A DNA stretch of 35,074 nt from Betaproteobacteria bacterium. Its GTDB lineage: Bacteria > Pseudomonadota > Gammaproteobacteria > Burkholderiales > Methylophilaceae. Below are positions 9,125 through 17,674 of this stretch, in pieces (position 1 is the stretch's first letter; each line of letters starts with the position of its first letter). The DNA lies in assembly GCA_016868195.1 (NCBI GenBank), contig VGHQ01000010.1, positions 1-35,074 on the forward strand. Reading direction: 5' to 3'. The position numbers and the translations under genes were made by a program. The notes below the pieces were generated by a model that searched no databases, had not been told where the DNA came from, and worked only from the letters and a program-made list of their open reading frames with translations.

Positions 9125-9942
9125 TGGCACAACAAAAAAGAACAGCGTTCTTTATCTCTGATGGAACAGGTATTACTGCTGGTGCATTAGGCCAACTTTT
9201 AGCTCACTTCCCAGATACGCAATTTACCCAAATCAGAATTCCATTTACCGATTCCGATACAAAAGTGGATGATGCCCAAAAACGTATTGTGAATGCAAAA
9301 ATGGAAAATAACATAAGACCAATTGTTATTATGTCCATTGGTAATCCGAAACTTCGTGCAGAACTTAAAGAGGTTGATGCTTATTACATTGATCTTTTTG
9401 ATTCATTCATTGATCCGCTAGGTGTTGAATTAAAAGAAAAGCCTCTTACACGTCCCGGTGTTGCTCATAGTATATCGGGTACTAATTATTCAGATAGAAT
9501 GGAAGCGATTAATTTTGCATTAGGCCATGATGACGGGATGACGCACAACGGACTAAATCAAGCAGATGTGATTTTGGTGGGTGTATCTCGATCAGGAAAA
9601 ACACCAACAAGTATTTATCTTGCGATGCAATTTGGTATTAAAGCTGCTAACTATCCATTAACGCCGGAAGATTTTGAAAGAAAAGCTCTGCCAACTATTC
9701 TAGAAGGATATATTGATAAAATTTTCGGATTAACCATACAAGCAGATCGCTTAAGAAGCCTTCGAAGCCAAAGACGACCAAATAGTGCTTACGCATCAAT
9801 TGAAAACTGCAGGAAAGAAATTACAGAAAGTGAAAATCTTATGAAAAGAGTCGGAATTCCTTGGGTCGACTCAACTGCACGTTCCGTTGAAGAGCTCTCG
9901 GCAATTATCTTACAAAAAATTCGTCAGCCTAATACTCAATAA
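9124..9942 (+). CDS. ppsR: PEP synthase regulatory protein (bifunctional kinase/pyrophosphorylase)
   Basis: DUF299-family regulator that inactivates PEP synthase by ADP-dependent phosphorylation of an active-site threonine and reactivates it by phosphate-dependent removal. The 272-residue length fits. The N-terminus reads FFISDGTGITAGALGQ, and a P-loop GVSRSGKT lies at residues 153-160; NYPLTPEDF follows. Its predicted target in PpsA includes the Thr next to the catalytic histidine (GGRTCH). The gene starts with ATG overlapping the ppsA stop (TAATG), giving a two-gene unit, and converges on the glutathione-peroxidase-like gene with a three-base gap and no visible terminator. Confidence 0.96.
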   Translation: MAQQKRTAFFISDGTGITAGALGQLLAHFPDTQFTQIRIPFTDSDTKVDDAQKRIVNAKMENNIRPIVIMSIGNPKLRAELKEVDAYYIDLFDSFIDPLGVELKEKPLTRPGVAHSISGTNYSDRMEAINFALGHDDGMTHNGLNQADVILVGVSRSGKTPTSIYLAMQFGIKAANYPLTPEDFERKALPTILEGYIDKIFGLTIQADRLRSLRSQRRPNSAYASIENCRKEITESENLMKRVGIPWVDSTARSVEELSAIILQKIRQPNTQ

Positions 9943-9945
9943 ATA

Positions 9946-10473
9946 TTAATTTAATTCTGTTTTAATTTTGTCTAAAATTGCTGGTGAGTCAGGTGTGACA
10001 TCACTTGTAAATGCGTATACTTTTTTTCCTTGAGGTAGTATTAAATATTTAAAAAAATTCCACTTAGGCATTTGACCTGACGTTTTAATCAACTCTTGAT
10101 AAAAGGGATTCGCATTCTTGCCGGTAACACTTGATTTAGTTGTCATGGGAAAATCAACTGCGTATGTTAACTTACAGAAATCCCGCACTTCTTTATCAGT
10201 ACTTAATTCTTGATTAAAGTCATTTGAAGGAAAGCCAATCACTAATAAACCTTTATCCTGATATTTCTTATAAAGCGCTTCGAGCGCATTAAATTGTGGA
10301 GTAAATCCACACTTACTTGCGGTATTCACCGCCAAAATAGGCTTTGATTGATAATCACATAAATTAATTTTGTCACCCTGCAGCGTATCAAACTGATGAT
10401 TATATAAAGAGGAACAGGCGGCATAAGTCATGGCTGGTAACATCCAAAAAAATAAAAATAAAAAAACTTTCAT
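9946..10473 (-). CDS. Glutathione peroxidase-family protein with signal peptide
   Basis: Thiol-dependent hydroperoxide reductase of the thioredoxin fold; the reductant (glutathione or thioredoxin-like) cannot be told. The 175-residue protein begins with a clear export signal (residues 1-18, hydrophobic core then TYA|A), so it likely acts in the periplasm. The peroxidatic motif is NTASKCGFTPQF with C55, a cysteine rather than selenocysteine. The second motif is GFPSNDFNQEL, where classical enzymes have CNQF, so the usual second cysteine is absent; WNFFKYL supplies the conserved Trp and Asn. C20 follows the signal peptide but the preceding residues (YAA) do not form a good lipobox. Divergent, 57 bases away, from the secreted protein at 10531; upstream Shine-Dalgarno is weak. 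Confidence 0.9.
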   Translation of the reverse strand: MKVFLFLFFWMLPAMTYAACSSLYNHQFDTLQGDKINLCDYQSKPILAVNTASKCGFTPQFNALEALYKKYQDKGLLVIGFPSNDFNQELSTDKEVRDFCKLTYAVDFPMTTKSSVTGKNANPFYQELIKTSGQMPKWNFFKYLILPQGKKVYAFTSDVTPDSPAILDKIKTELN

Positions 10474-10530
10474 GAAACTAATCTCATAAATAAATATCTA
10501 TTTAATTCTTATTATAACTATACCTTAATA

Positions 10531-11073
10531 ATGTTAAAAATTTTAGTGATTTTTTCAATTTTCTTTGCTTTGGTCTCGCAATACTTTACATCTGAAGTTA
10601 AAGCCAATACGAATTACGATTATTTGTTGCACATTAATGATAGGTTTGATAAGCATCCAATTCATTTAAATAATTACCAATATAGGGGATATTGGGCTGA
10701 ACAGGGCTCACTTTTAAAAAAAGCAGCCTCAACAGCGCTTCCCAATAGTGCTTTATGCGAAAAAGGTAACTACGGAAATCTAGTGGTCTCTGTTGATCCC
10801 TACGTATTTTATAATCCATTAATGACAACTTTTTACGGCACGCTCACAGCTAAAATCTACAATCAAGATGGGAAGCCCATCAAGAAAATAAAAGTAGAAG
10901 ATGAACTAATTGGGAGAGTTAATATTTTGTATGAAATACCTATCAAGAAACTCTATAATAAACTTTTACTAGAACTTGATAAGCAAATTAAAAATGATTC
11001 TGATATCAATCTTCAACGAGATGACATAACATCGCAGGGTATAGAAGGCTCTTTTTGCCAAATACTTGACTAA
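10531..11073 (+). CDS. Hypothetical exported protein
   Basis: I do not recognise the family. The 180-residue product starts with a typical signal peptide (residues 1-25, hydrophobic stretch ending EVKA before NTNYD), so it should be periplasmic or outer-membrane-associated; there is no lipobox. Two cysteines remain in the mature part (ALCEKGN and the near-terminal SFCQILD) and could form a disulfide. The middle, NLVVSVDPYVFYNPLMTTF and the following lines, looks like alternating beta strands; the end is more helical and charged. No ribosome-binding site is obvious before the ATG. It diverges from the glutathione-peroxidase-like gene and converges on fumarase with a seven-base gap. Codon use and AT content look like the neighbours. 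Confidence 0.7.
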   Translation: MLKILVIFSIFFALVSQYFTSEVKANTNYDYLLHINDRFDKHPIHLNNYQYRGYWAEQGSLLKKAASTALPNSALCEKGNYGNLVVSVDPYVFYNPLMTTFYGTLTAKIYNQDGKPIKKIKVEDELIGRVNILYEIPIKKLYNKLLLELDKQIKNDSDINLQRDDITSQGIEGSFCQILD

Positions 11074-11080
11074 AATTTAT

Positions 11081-12598
11081 TCAAAAAGAGCTGATGGGTA
11101 TAGATTTGTTTTTCCATCGGGCCTGAGATTCAGAATAAATTGAATGTCCTTGTGCATCAGTAGAAACCATCACTGGCATATCATTGACTTCAAATTCATA
11201 CATAGCCTCCATGCCAAGTTCAGGAAAAGCAATAATTTTGGATGAAGTAATAGCCTTGGAAACCAGATAAGCTGCGCCACCAACTGCGCTTAAATAAACA
11301 GATTCATATTTTTTAATGATCTTAATTGCTTCTTCTCCACGCTCCGCCTTTCCGATCGTTCCCAGAATCCCTAGTTTACCAAGCGTCATTTCCAAGAATT
11401 GATCCATCCGGTTGGCGGTTGTGGGTCCAGCAGGGCCAATTACTTCGTTATGAACTGCATTTACCGGACCTACATAATAAATAAACTTATCTTTAAAATT
11501 AATTTCCGTAGGTAAAGTTTCTCCTCTTTTTAAAAGATTAGCAATTTTTTTATGAGCACTATCTCTTGCGGTAATTAATTTTCCAGATAATAAAAGCAAA
11601 TCTCCCACTTTCCAGTCTTTAATTAATTCTTTATTTATCGAATTAAGATTAACTCTTTTAGCATCTTTTTGGGGAGACCACGTATCTGAGGGCCATGCAT
11701 CTAGATTTGGTATTTTAAAATATGCTGGGCCACTCCCATCCAAAATAAAATGGGCATGTCGTGTTGCTGCACAATTAGGAATAAGCGCAACAGGCAGAGA
11801 CGCTGCATGGCAAGGATAGTCCATAATTTTGACATCAAGCACTGTTGTTAACCCACCAAACCCTTGAGCGCCTACACCAAGTTGATTAATTTTGTTATAG
11901 AGCTCAATTCGTAGCTCTTCTTTTTTATTTTTTGCTCCTCGCTCAAGAAGCGCATGGATGTCGATTGGTAACATTAATGACTCCTTAGCCATTAACATTG
12001 CTTTTTCAGATGACCCACCAATACCGATACCAATGACACCTGGAGGACACCAGCCAGCACCCATTTCTGGAATGACTTTAAGAACCCAATCTACAATGCT
12101 ATCGGAAGGATTCAGTGTCGTAAATTGTGCTTTATTTTCTGACCCCCCACCCTTGGCACTAATAGATACACTCACTTTGTCACCTTTAATTATTTTTACA
12201 TGTGTAATGGCAGGTGTATTGTCTTTTGTATTTTGTCTCTGACCTGCAGGATCAGACACCATTGATGGTCGAAGTGGATTGTCTTTATTTGTATAAGCAC
12301 CCTTCACACCCTCATTCACCATTTCTTCAATTGAGAGATCAGATAACCATGTCACATCCATCCCTATTTCTATAAAAGCAATGACAATACCTGTATCCTG
12401 ACATAGAGGTCTTTGCCCCAATGCGCTCATTTTGGAGCTTGTTAAAATTTGAAATATTGCATCTTTGGCAGGAATAGATTGTTCTTTTTTATACGCCTCG
12501 CGCATCGAAGAGATAAAATCCTCTGAGTGGTAATAAGAAATAAATTGAAGAGCATCAGTGATGCTTTGAATAAAATCTCCTTTTTTGATTAAAGTCAC
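11081..12598 (-). CDS. fumA: Fumarate hydratase, class I (iron-sulfur, FumA/FumB-like)
   Basis: Reversible hydration of fumarate to malate with an oxygen-sensitive [4Fe-4S] cluster. The 505-residue chain carries both halves in one protein: the alpha-like region with RPLCQDTG (C66), GAGWCPPGVIGIGIGG (C184) and PNCAATRH (C276), spaced as in E. coli FumA, and the beta-like C-terminal part with VGPVNAVHNEVIGPAGPTTANRMD. It is about 40 residues shorter than E. coli FumA at the N-terminus, as in many betaproteobacterial forms. The start is GTG at 12596-12598, six bases after the acnB stop, so the two TCA genes are almost certainly one transcript. The opposite-strand open frames inside it are shadows. 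Confidence 0.94.
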   Translation of the reverse strand: MTLIKKGDFIQSITDALQFISYYHSEDFISSMREAYKKEQSIPAKDAIFQILTSSKMSALGQRPLCQDTGIVIAFIEIGMDVTWLSDLSIEEMVNEGVKGAYTNKDNPLRPSMVSDPAGQRQNTKDNTPAITHVKIIKGDKVSVSISAKGGGSENKAQFTTLNPSDSIVDWVLKVIPEMGAGWCPPGVIGIGIGGSSEKAMLMAKESLMLPIDIHALLERGAKNKKEELRIELYNKINQLGVGAQGFGGLTTVLDVKIMDYPCHAASLPVALIPNCAATRHAHFILDGSGPAYFKIPNLDAWPSDTWSPQKDAKRVNLNSINKELIKDWKVGDLLLLSGKLITARDSAHKKIANLLKRGETLPTEINFKDKFIYYVGPVNAVHNEVIGPAGPTTANRMDQFLEMTLGKLGILGTIGKAERGEEAIKIIKKYESVYLSAVGGAAYLVSKAITSSKIIAFPELGMEAMYEFEVNDMPVMVSTDAQGHSIYSESQARWKNKSIPISSF

Positions 12599-12604
12599 TG
12601 TCTT

Positions 12605-15169
12605 TTAAATTTCATTAATTTCAATAATTTTTTTGGGCTTATATTCTGAGATTTGATCAAAATTTAAATATCGATAAATTGAATCTAAATCTTTTGAAAG
12701 TTTTTGATTACCAATTGCAAGATATTCAGTAAGCGTTGGAATCTTTCCTAAAGTTGCGCAAACTGCTGCGAGCTCTGCAGAGCCCAAATAAACTTGAGCA
12801 TCTTTGCCCATACGATTATCAAAATTTCGAGTACTTGTAGAAAAAACATGGGCTGCATCTTCAACTCTGGCTTGATTACCCATACAAAGAGAACATCCAG
12901 GGACTTCTGTCCTAGCGCCCACTTTATTAAAAACTGAATAGACGCCCTCTTTCTTAAGCTCTGTTTCATCCATTCGAGTGGGAGGTACGATCCATAATCG
13001 TGTTGGGATTTTATCTGTATCTTCAAGCACTTTAGCTGCTGCTCGATAATGTCCAATATTAGTCATACAACTGCCAATGAACACCTCATTAATTTTATTA
13101 CCTGCAATCTCAGACAAGGTCTTAATGTTATCTGGATCATTTGGACATGCAATTAATGGTTCTTTAATTTCATCAAGATTAATTTCAATGATACTTGCGT
13201 ACTCTGCATCATGATCAGCTTCTAATAATGCTGGATTATTTAACCAATCCTCCATGGCTTTCATGCGACGCAATAATGTTCTTTTATCTTCATAATTGTT
13301 ATCAACTAAATTTTTAATAAGTGCAATATTAGATTTGATATATTCAATGATCGGTTCTTTGTTAAGCTTTACCGTACATCCATTTGCAGATCTTTCAGCC
13401 GATGCATCAGCAAATTCAAATGCTTGTTCAATTTTTAGATCAGGCAACCCTTCAATTTCTAAAATGCGACCATTAAAAATATTTTTTTTATTTTGTTTTG
13501 CTACTGTAAGGTCTCCATTTTTAATCGCTACATAAGGTATTGCATTCACAAGATCTCTTAATGTGATACCAGGCTGCATCCTGCCCTTAAATCTCACTAA
13601 AACAGACTCCGGCATATCAATAGGCATAGCGCCTATAGCTGAAGCAAAGGCTACGAGTCCAGAGCCTGCTGGAAATGAAATACCAATAGGAAAGCGCGTA
13701 TGTGAATCACCGCCTGTTCCCACGGTATCTGGAAGTAAAAGACGATTGAGCCAAGAGTGAATAATGCCATCCCCGGGCCTTAATATTACACCGCCTCGAC
13801 TTGACATAAACTCAGGCAATTCATGTTGCAATTTAAGATCTACTGGCTTTGGATAAGCTGCTGTGTGGCAAAAACTTTGCATCACTAAATCAGCATTAAA
13901 TCCGAGACAAGCCAATTCTTTTAGTTCATCTCTTGTCATAGCACCCGTTGTATCTTGAGAACCCACTGATGTGACTTTAGGTTCGCAATATGTTCCAGGC
14001 CTTACACCAACACCATCGGGTAATCCACAGGCACGTCCTACCATTTTCTGTGCAAGCGTAAATCCTTTTTTAGAAGAAGCCGCTGGAGCAGGAGTTAAGA
14101 ATAAAGTACTACGAGGTAATTCTAAAAACTCTCTGGCCTTAGATGTGAGTCCACGACCAATAATAAGGGGTATTCTTCCACCTGCACGATATTCGTCCGC
14201 AAGCGTAAATGGAGTTAAATTGAATGAAGCAATCAATTCATTTTTGCTATTTAAAATACTACCCTCAAACGGTCTAATAATAATTTCATCGCCAGTTTTC
14301 ATTTGACTGACATCACATTCAATGGGAAGTGCACCTGAGTCTTCTGCTGTATTAAAAAATATGGGTGCAATTTTACTACCCAATATAATTCCACCTGTTC
14401 TTTTGTTTGGAATATAAGGAATATCATTTCCCATGTGCCATTGGACAGAATTAATGGCTGACTTTCTTGATGAACCGGTGCCGACAACATCACCTACATA
14501 AGCAATGGGTAATTGCTTTAATTTTAATTCTTGAATCGTTTGAATACCATTCGGCATTTTATTAGTTAACATGGCTTTTGCATGCAATGGAATATCTGAT
14601 CTTGACCAAGCTTCTTGCGCTGGCGACAAATCATCAGTATTTGTTTCGCCATCCACTTTAAAAACTAATGCTTTAATTTCTTTTGGTAATGCTGGTTTTT
14701 TTAAAAACCAATCACCATTTGCCCATGACTCCATTAATCTCATTGCGGCTTTATTACCTGACTTTACTTTTTCACTTACATCATGAAATGCATCAAAAAT
14801 TAAAATAATATGAGATAGAACTTTAACGACTTCATCAGCAAGATCTGAATCTAGAAGTGATATAAGTGATTGAACGTTATAGCCACCGACCATCGTTCCT
14901 AATAATTCAATCGCATATTTAGGTGAAATGATTGAAGATTTTTCAATGCCCTTAGCAATATCTGTGAGGTAAGCAGCTTTTATATATGCAGCTTGATCCA
15001 CACCTGATGGGGCGCGATGACAAAATAATTCCATCAACGCTTCGGTATCTTTAATATGAGGTGATTTAAGTAATGTTATGAGTTCTGCGGTTTGCTTAGC
15101 CGTCAGAGGAAGAGGCGGCAGACCCTCTTTTAAACGATCAGCAGCTTCTTTTCTGTAATCATCAATCAT
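12605..15169 (-). CDS. acnB: Aconitate hydratase B
   Basis: Isomerises citrate to isocitrate through cis-aconitate with a [4Fe-4S] cluster; the B form may also act on 2-methylisocitrate and bind RNA when the cluster is lost. The 854-residue length and AcnB domain order (HEAT-like N-terminus, swivel domain, then catalytic domains 1-3) match. Motifs: [54 protein letters not shown], and the cluster cysteines in [11 protein letters not shown] and [10 protein letters not shown]. The ATG at 15167-15169 opens the conserved AcnB N-terminus. It is followed closely by fumA. The divergent side holds tRNA-Ser, also on the minus strand, 92 bases upstream. Confidence 0.97.
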   Translation of the reverse strand: MIDDYRKEAADRLKEGLPPLPLTAKQTAELITLLKSPHIKDTEALMELFCHRAPSGVDQAAYIKAAYLTDIAKGIEKSSIISPKYAIELLGTMVGGYNVQSLISLLDSDLADEVVKVLSHIILIFDAFHDVSEKVKSGNKAAMRLMESWANGDWFLKKPALPKEIKALVFKVDGETNTDDLSPAQEAWSRSDIPLHAKAMLTNKMPNGIQTIQELKLKQLPIAYVGDVVGTGSSRKSAINSVQWHMGNDIPYIPNKRTGGIILGSKIAPIFFNTAEDSGALPIECDVSQMKTGDEIIIRPFEGSILNSKNELIASFNLTPFTLADEYRAGGRIPLIIGRGLTSKAREFLELPRSTLFLTPAPAASSKKGFTLAQKMVGRACGLPDGVGVRPGTYCEPKVTSVGSQDTTGAMTRDELKELACLGFNADLVMQSFCHTAAYPKPVDLKLQHELPEFMSSRGGVILRPGDGIIHSWLNRLLLPDTVGTGGDSHTRFPIGISFPAGSGLVAFASAIGAMPIDMPESVLVRFKGRMQPGITLRDLVNAIPYVAIKNGDLTVAKQNKKNIFNGRILEIEGLPDLKIEQAFEFADASAERSANGCTVKLNKEPIIEYIKSNIALIKNLVDNNYEDKRTLLRRMKAMEDWLNNPALLEADHDAEYASIIEINLDEIKEPLIACPNDPDNIKTLSEIAGNKINEVFIGSCMTNIGHYRAAAKVLEDTDKIPTRLWIVPPTRMDETELKKEGVYSVFNKVGARTEVPGCSLCMGNQARVEDAAHVFSTSTRNFDNRMGKDAQVYLGSAELAAVCATLGKIPTLTEYLAIGNQKLSKDLDSIYRYLNFDQISEYKPKKIIEINEI

Positions 15170-15213
15170 TGTATGTAAACGGGCTTAAAAAAATTAAATG
15201 GGTGAGAAGCTCT

Positions 15214-15219
15214 AGTATA
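15214..15219 (-). promoter_or_regulatory. Candidate -10 box for acnB-fumA
   Basis: The minus strand reads TATACT about 45 bases upstream of the acnB ATG, in the short gap after tRNA-Ser. No convincing -35 was found, so the unit might also be reached by read-through from the tRNA. Confidence 0.3.
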
Positions 15220-15260
15220 AAGCCAATACATTCATCTTTAAAAGATAAATCAGTAGATTA

Positions 15261-15351
15261 TGGCGGAAGGGGCGGGATTCGAACCCGCGTTAGGTTATTC
15301 ACCTAAACACGCTTTCCAGGCGTGCGACTTAAACCACTCATCCACCCTTCC
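15261..15351 (-). tRNA. tRNA-Ser, anticodon GGA
   Basis: The minus strand folds as a 91-base class II tRNA: acceptor GGAAGGG pairing with CCCUUCC, anticodon arm CACGC-CTGGAAA-GCGTG giving anticodon GGA (reads UCC/UCU), a long variable arm as expected for serine, T arm GCGGG-TTCGAAT-CCCGC, discriminator G and an encoded CCA end. All stems pair without visible mismatch, so it should be functional. Confidence 0.97.
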
Positions 15352-15363
15352 AAAAGAGACGAA

Positions 15364-15369
15364 ATTATA
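15364..15369 (-). promoter_or_regulatory. Candidate -10 box for tRNA-Ser
   Basis: TATAAT on the minus strand lies 12 bases upstream of the mature tRNA 5' end, so transcription would begin a few bases before it. No consensus -35 is visible at the right distance. Confidence 0.45.
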
Positions 15370-15554
15370 ACTTAAGGGTCAGTTACATTAAGAATCATCT
15401 TTTCTCACTTGATTAAAGTTGATACTCGTATTAAGGTTGATCTATTGAATTTATTTACCATACATCTATTGCTGTATATCCGTTTTAATAATTTCATAAC
15501 TTATTAATATATATAATATATTTTATTAATTAATTATCAACTTAGGGGTAATTT

Positions 15555-17075
15555 ATGGGCTTAGAAACATTGAATAATCTTGGGGTGAAACATCCTTTCA
15601 AGGCCAAATATGACAATTACATTGGTGGAAAATTTGTGCCTCCAGTGGATGGTAAATATTTTGAAAATATTTCGCCTGTTACAGGTAAAGTATTCTGCGA
15701 AGTTGCAAGATCAAATGAAAAAGACATAAATCTTGCATTAGATGCAGCGCACGCAGCGAAAGATGGCTGGGCTAAAAAGAGCCCTACTGAGCGCGCTAAT
15801 CTCCTCATGCAAATGGCTGACATTATGGAAAAAAATCTTTCAACGATTGCGATCGTGGAAACGATTGATAATGGCAAGCCGCTTCGTGAAACCACATATG
15901 CTGATATTCCTTTAGCGATTGATCACTTTAGATATTTTGCAAGCTGCGTCAGAGCACAAGAAGGTAGCATCGGTGAAATTGATCACGACACTATGGCTTA
16001 TCACTTCCATGAGCCCCTTGGTGTTGTTGGACAAATCATTCCATGGAACTTTCCTATTCTTATGGCAGCATGGAAATTAGCACCTGCAATTGCTGCTGGA
16101 AATTGCGTTGTGTTAAAACCTGCAGAACAAACACCTGTGTCATTGCTAGTCGTTGTTGAGCTTGTGGGTCATCTCCTTCCACCTGGCGTATTAAATATTG
16201 TAAATGGTTTCGGATTAGAAGCTGGTAAGCCACTTGCAAGTTCACCTCGTATTGCAAAAATTGCATTTACCGGTGAAACATCAACAGGTCGCTTAATCAT
16301 GCAATATGCCTCACAAAATCTTATTCCTGTCACATTGGAGCTTGGGGGTAAATCACCTAACATTTTCTTTGAAGATGTGATGGATAAAGATGACAACTTC
16401 TTTGATAAAGCTCTTGAAGGCTTCACATTATTTGCACTTAACCAAGGCGAAGTATGTACTTGCCCTTCACGCGCACTGATCCAAGAATCTATATACGATA
16501 AATTTATGGAACGTGCACTTAAACGTGTTGCAGCAATCAAACAAGACAATCCCCTTGATATGACAACCATGATCGGCGCTCAGGCATCAAGTGAGCAAGT
16601 TGAAAAAATTATGTCTTATATGAAAATTGGTCAAGAAGAGGGTGCTCAAGTCCTCATTGGTGGAAACCGCAAAAAATTAAGTGGTGAGTTAGCAGATGGT
16701 TATTACATTGAGCCTACTGTATTCAAAGGCCATAACAAAATGCGTATTTTCCAAGAGGAAATTTTTGGACCTGTCGTTTCAGTAACAACATTTAAAGATG
16801 AAGATGAAGCACTTGAAATCGCAAACGATACGCTTTATGGCTTAGGCTCAGGTGTATGGTCTCGTAACGGCAATCGCGCATTTAGGATGGGCAAAGGCAT
16901 TCAAGCAGGACGTGTATGGACTAATTGCTACCATGCTTATCCTGCTCATGCAGCATTTGGTGGTTATAAACAATCAGGTATCGGTCGCGAAACACATAAG
17001 ATGATGCTTGATCATTACCAACAAACAAAGAATCTTTTAGTGAGCTATAGTGAAAATAAACTTGGTTTCTTTTAA
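15555..17075 (+). CDS. NAD-dependent aldehyde dehydrogenase, ExaC/AldB-like
   Basis: Oxidises an aldehyde to the acid with NAD(P); ExaC/AcoD/AldB relatives act on acetaldehyde and other short aldehydes. The 506-residue length fits. Motifs: [18 protein letters not shown] (cofactor site), FTGETSTGR, the general base glutamate in [10 protein letters not shown], and the nucleophile C301 in [11 protein letters not shown] with a second cysteine at C303; the GEVCTC form is characteristic of this subgroup. C-terminus [11 protein letters not shown] is conserved. Start ATG follows AGGGG (about six bases). The DUF779 gene downstream is a known companion of this subgroup and supports the call. In a methylotroph it could help detoxify aldehydes, but formaldehyde as substrate is only an inference. 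An intrinsic terminator follows directly. Confidence 0.93.
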   Translation: MGLETLNNLGVKHPFKAKYDNYIGGKFVPPVDGKYFENISPVTGKVFCEVARSNEKDINLALDAAHAAKDGWAKKSPTERANLLMQMADIMEKNLSTIAIVETIDNGKPLRETTYADIPLAIDHFRYFASCVRAQEGSIGEIDHDTMAYHFHEPLGVVGQIIPWNFPILMAAWKLAPAIAAGNCVVLKPAEQTPVSLLVVVELVGHLLPPGVLNIVNGFGLEAGKPLASSPRIAKIAFTGETSTGRLIMQYASQNLIPVTLELGGKSPNIFFEDVMDKDDNFFDKALEGFTLFALNQGEVCTCPSRALIQESIYDKFMERALKRVAAIKQDNPLDMTTMIGAQASSEQVEKIMSYMKIGQEEGAQVLIGGNRKKLSGELADGYYIEPTVFKGHNKMRIFQEEIFGPVVSVTTFKDEDEALEIANDTLYGLGSGVWSRNGNRAFRMGKGIQAGRVWTNCYHAYPAHAAFGGYKQSGIGRETHKMMLDHYQQTKNLLVSYSENKLGFF

Positions 17076-17095
17076 GATTCAATTTAACTAAAACT

Positions 17096-17129
17096 AAAGG
17101 CAAGGCTTTAAGTCTTGCCTTTCTTTTTT
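17096..17129 (+). terminator. Rho-independent terminator between aldehyde dehydrogenase and DUF779 genes
   Basis: Stem AAAGGCAAG (17096-17104) / CTTGCCTTT (17114-17122) with a 9-base loop, then CTTTTTT (17123-17129). It begins about 20 bases after the aldehyde dehydrogenase stop, and its last U is immediately before the DUF779 ATG at 17130. Confidence 0.88.
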
Positions 17130-17516
17130 ATGGAAAAAACTTTTACACGCATAGATACAACAGAAGCCGCAAACAAGCTGATTGATTCTTTAAAAGAAAA
17201 ATATGGTGAAATCATATTTCATCAATCAGGCGGTTGTTGTGATGGAAGTGCGCCTATGTGTTACCCCAAAGGTGAATTTTATTTGGGTGGCTCTGACGTG
17301 GAGGTGGGTATTACGCATGGTGTCCATTTTTATATGGGCGCTAGTCAATTCTCGTATTGGGAACATACACATTTAACCCTTGATGCCATTCCTGGCAATG
17401 GCGGACAATTTTCTCTCGAAAATGGAACAGGTATGCGTTTTATTATTCGGTCACGCTTATATAGTGATGAAGAATGGGCTTATTTAAGTCAACATCCCGT
17501 GAAACAGTGCGGGTAA
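17130..17516 (+). CDS. DUF779 family protein
   Basis: Function unknown; the family is commonly encoded next to ExaC/AldB-type aldehyde dehydrogenases, as here. The product is 128 residues. It carries the signature FHQSGGCCDGSAPMCYP with three cysteines close together (possible metal or thiol chemistry, inferred) and GVHFYMGASQFSYW, ending CG. The start is taken as ATG 17130; an in-frame TTG at 17115 exists but falls inside the terminator stem and would add the improbable residues MPFFF. No Shine-Dalgarno is visible outside the hairpin, so translation would need either read-through RNA with the hairpin unfolded or a leaderless transcript. Followed by the SRP RNA gene. Confidence 0.85.
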   Translation: MEKTFTRIDTTEAANKLIDSLKEKYGEIIFHQSGGCCDGSAPMCYPKGEFYLGGSDVEVGITHGVHFYMGASQFSYWEHTHLTLDAIPGNGGQFSLENGTGMRFIIRSRLYSDEEWAYLSQHPVKQCG

Positions 17517-17533
17517 AAGATGTTCCCTTAGGT

Positions 17534-17539
17534 TAAAAT
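17534..17539 (+). promoter_or_regulatory. Candidate -10 box for SRP RNA
   Basis: TAAAAT lies seven bases upstream of the predicted 5' end of the SRP RNA stem. No good -35 is seen, so confidence is limited. Confidence 0.4.
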
Positions 17540-17545
17540 AATCAC

Positions 17546-17646
17546 TGGCGGGCCTCCCCGCATTGTAATTTAGCCAACCTGGTCAGGTGCGGAAGTAAGC
17601 AGCCACAACTAAAGAAACAAGTGCCGGGGGTCTGGCTCGCCTCTTT
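17546..17646 (+). ncRNA. ffs: Signal recognition particle RNA, small bacterial (4.5S) type
   Basis: The conserved SRP core reads CCTGGTCAGGTGCGGAAG then TAAGCAGCC, with the GGAA tetraloop that binds Ffh. The flanks pair as a long hairpin: GGCGGGCC at 17547 with GGCTCGCC ending at 17641, and TCCCCG with CGGGGG inside. Its place just before dnaX is frequent in proteobacteria. The exact ends are estimated from pairing. A TAAAAT at 17534-17539 is a fitting -10 box. Confidence 0.93.
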
Positions 17647-17674
17647 ATTAACTTGGATTGGTTAAACATTATTC

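Noticed and set aside
12748-13056. 102-residue open frame within acnB
   Set aside because: Its sequence is an out-of-frame reading of the conserved aconitase C-terminus; no independent support.
13971-14306. 111-residue open frame opposite acnB
   Set aside because: Fully covered by the acnB catalytic region on the other strand; low-complexity composition and no ribosome-binding site.
15170-15260. Terminator of tRNA-Ser at the palindrome ATCTTTTAAAGAT
   Set aside because: The stem is entirely weak A/T pairs plus one G/C pair and is not followed by a clear U-tract; not enough for a call.
16169-16570. 133-residue open frame opposite the aldehyde dehydrogenase
   Set aside because: Lies entirely inside a strongly conserved gene in another frame and shows no recognisable domain or start signal; a shadow of the coding strand.
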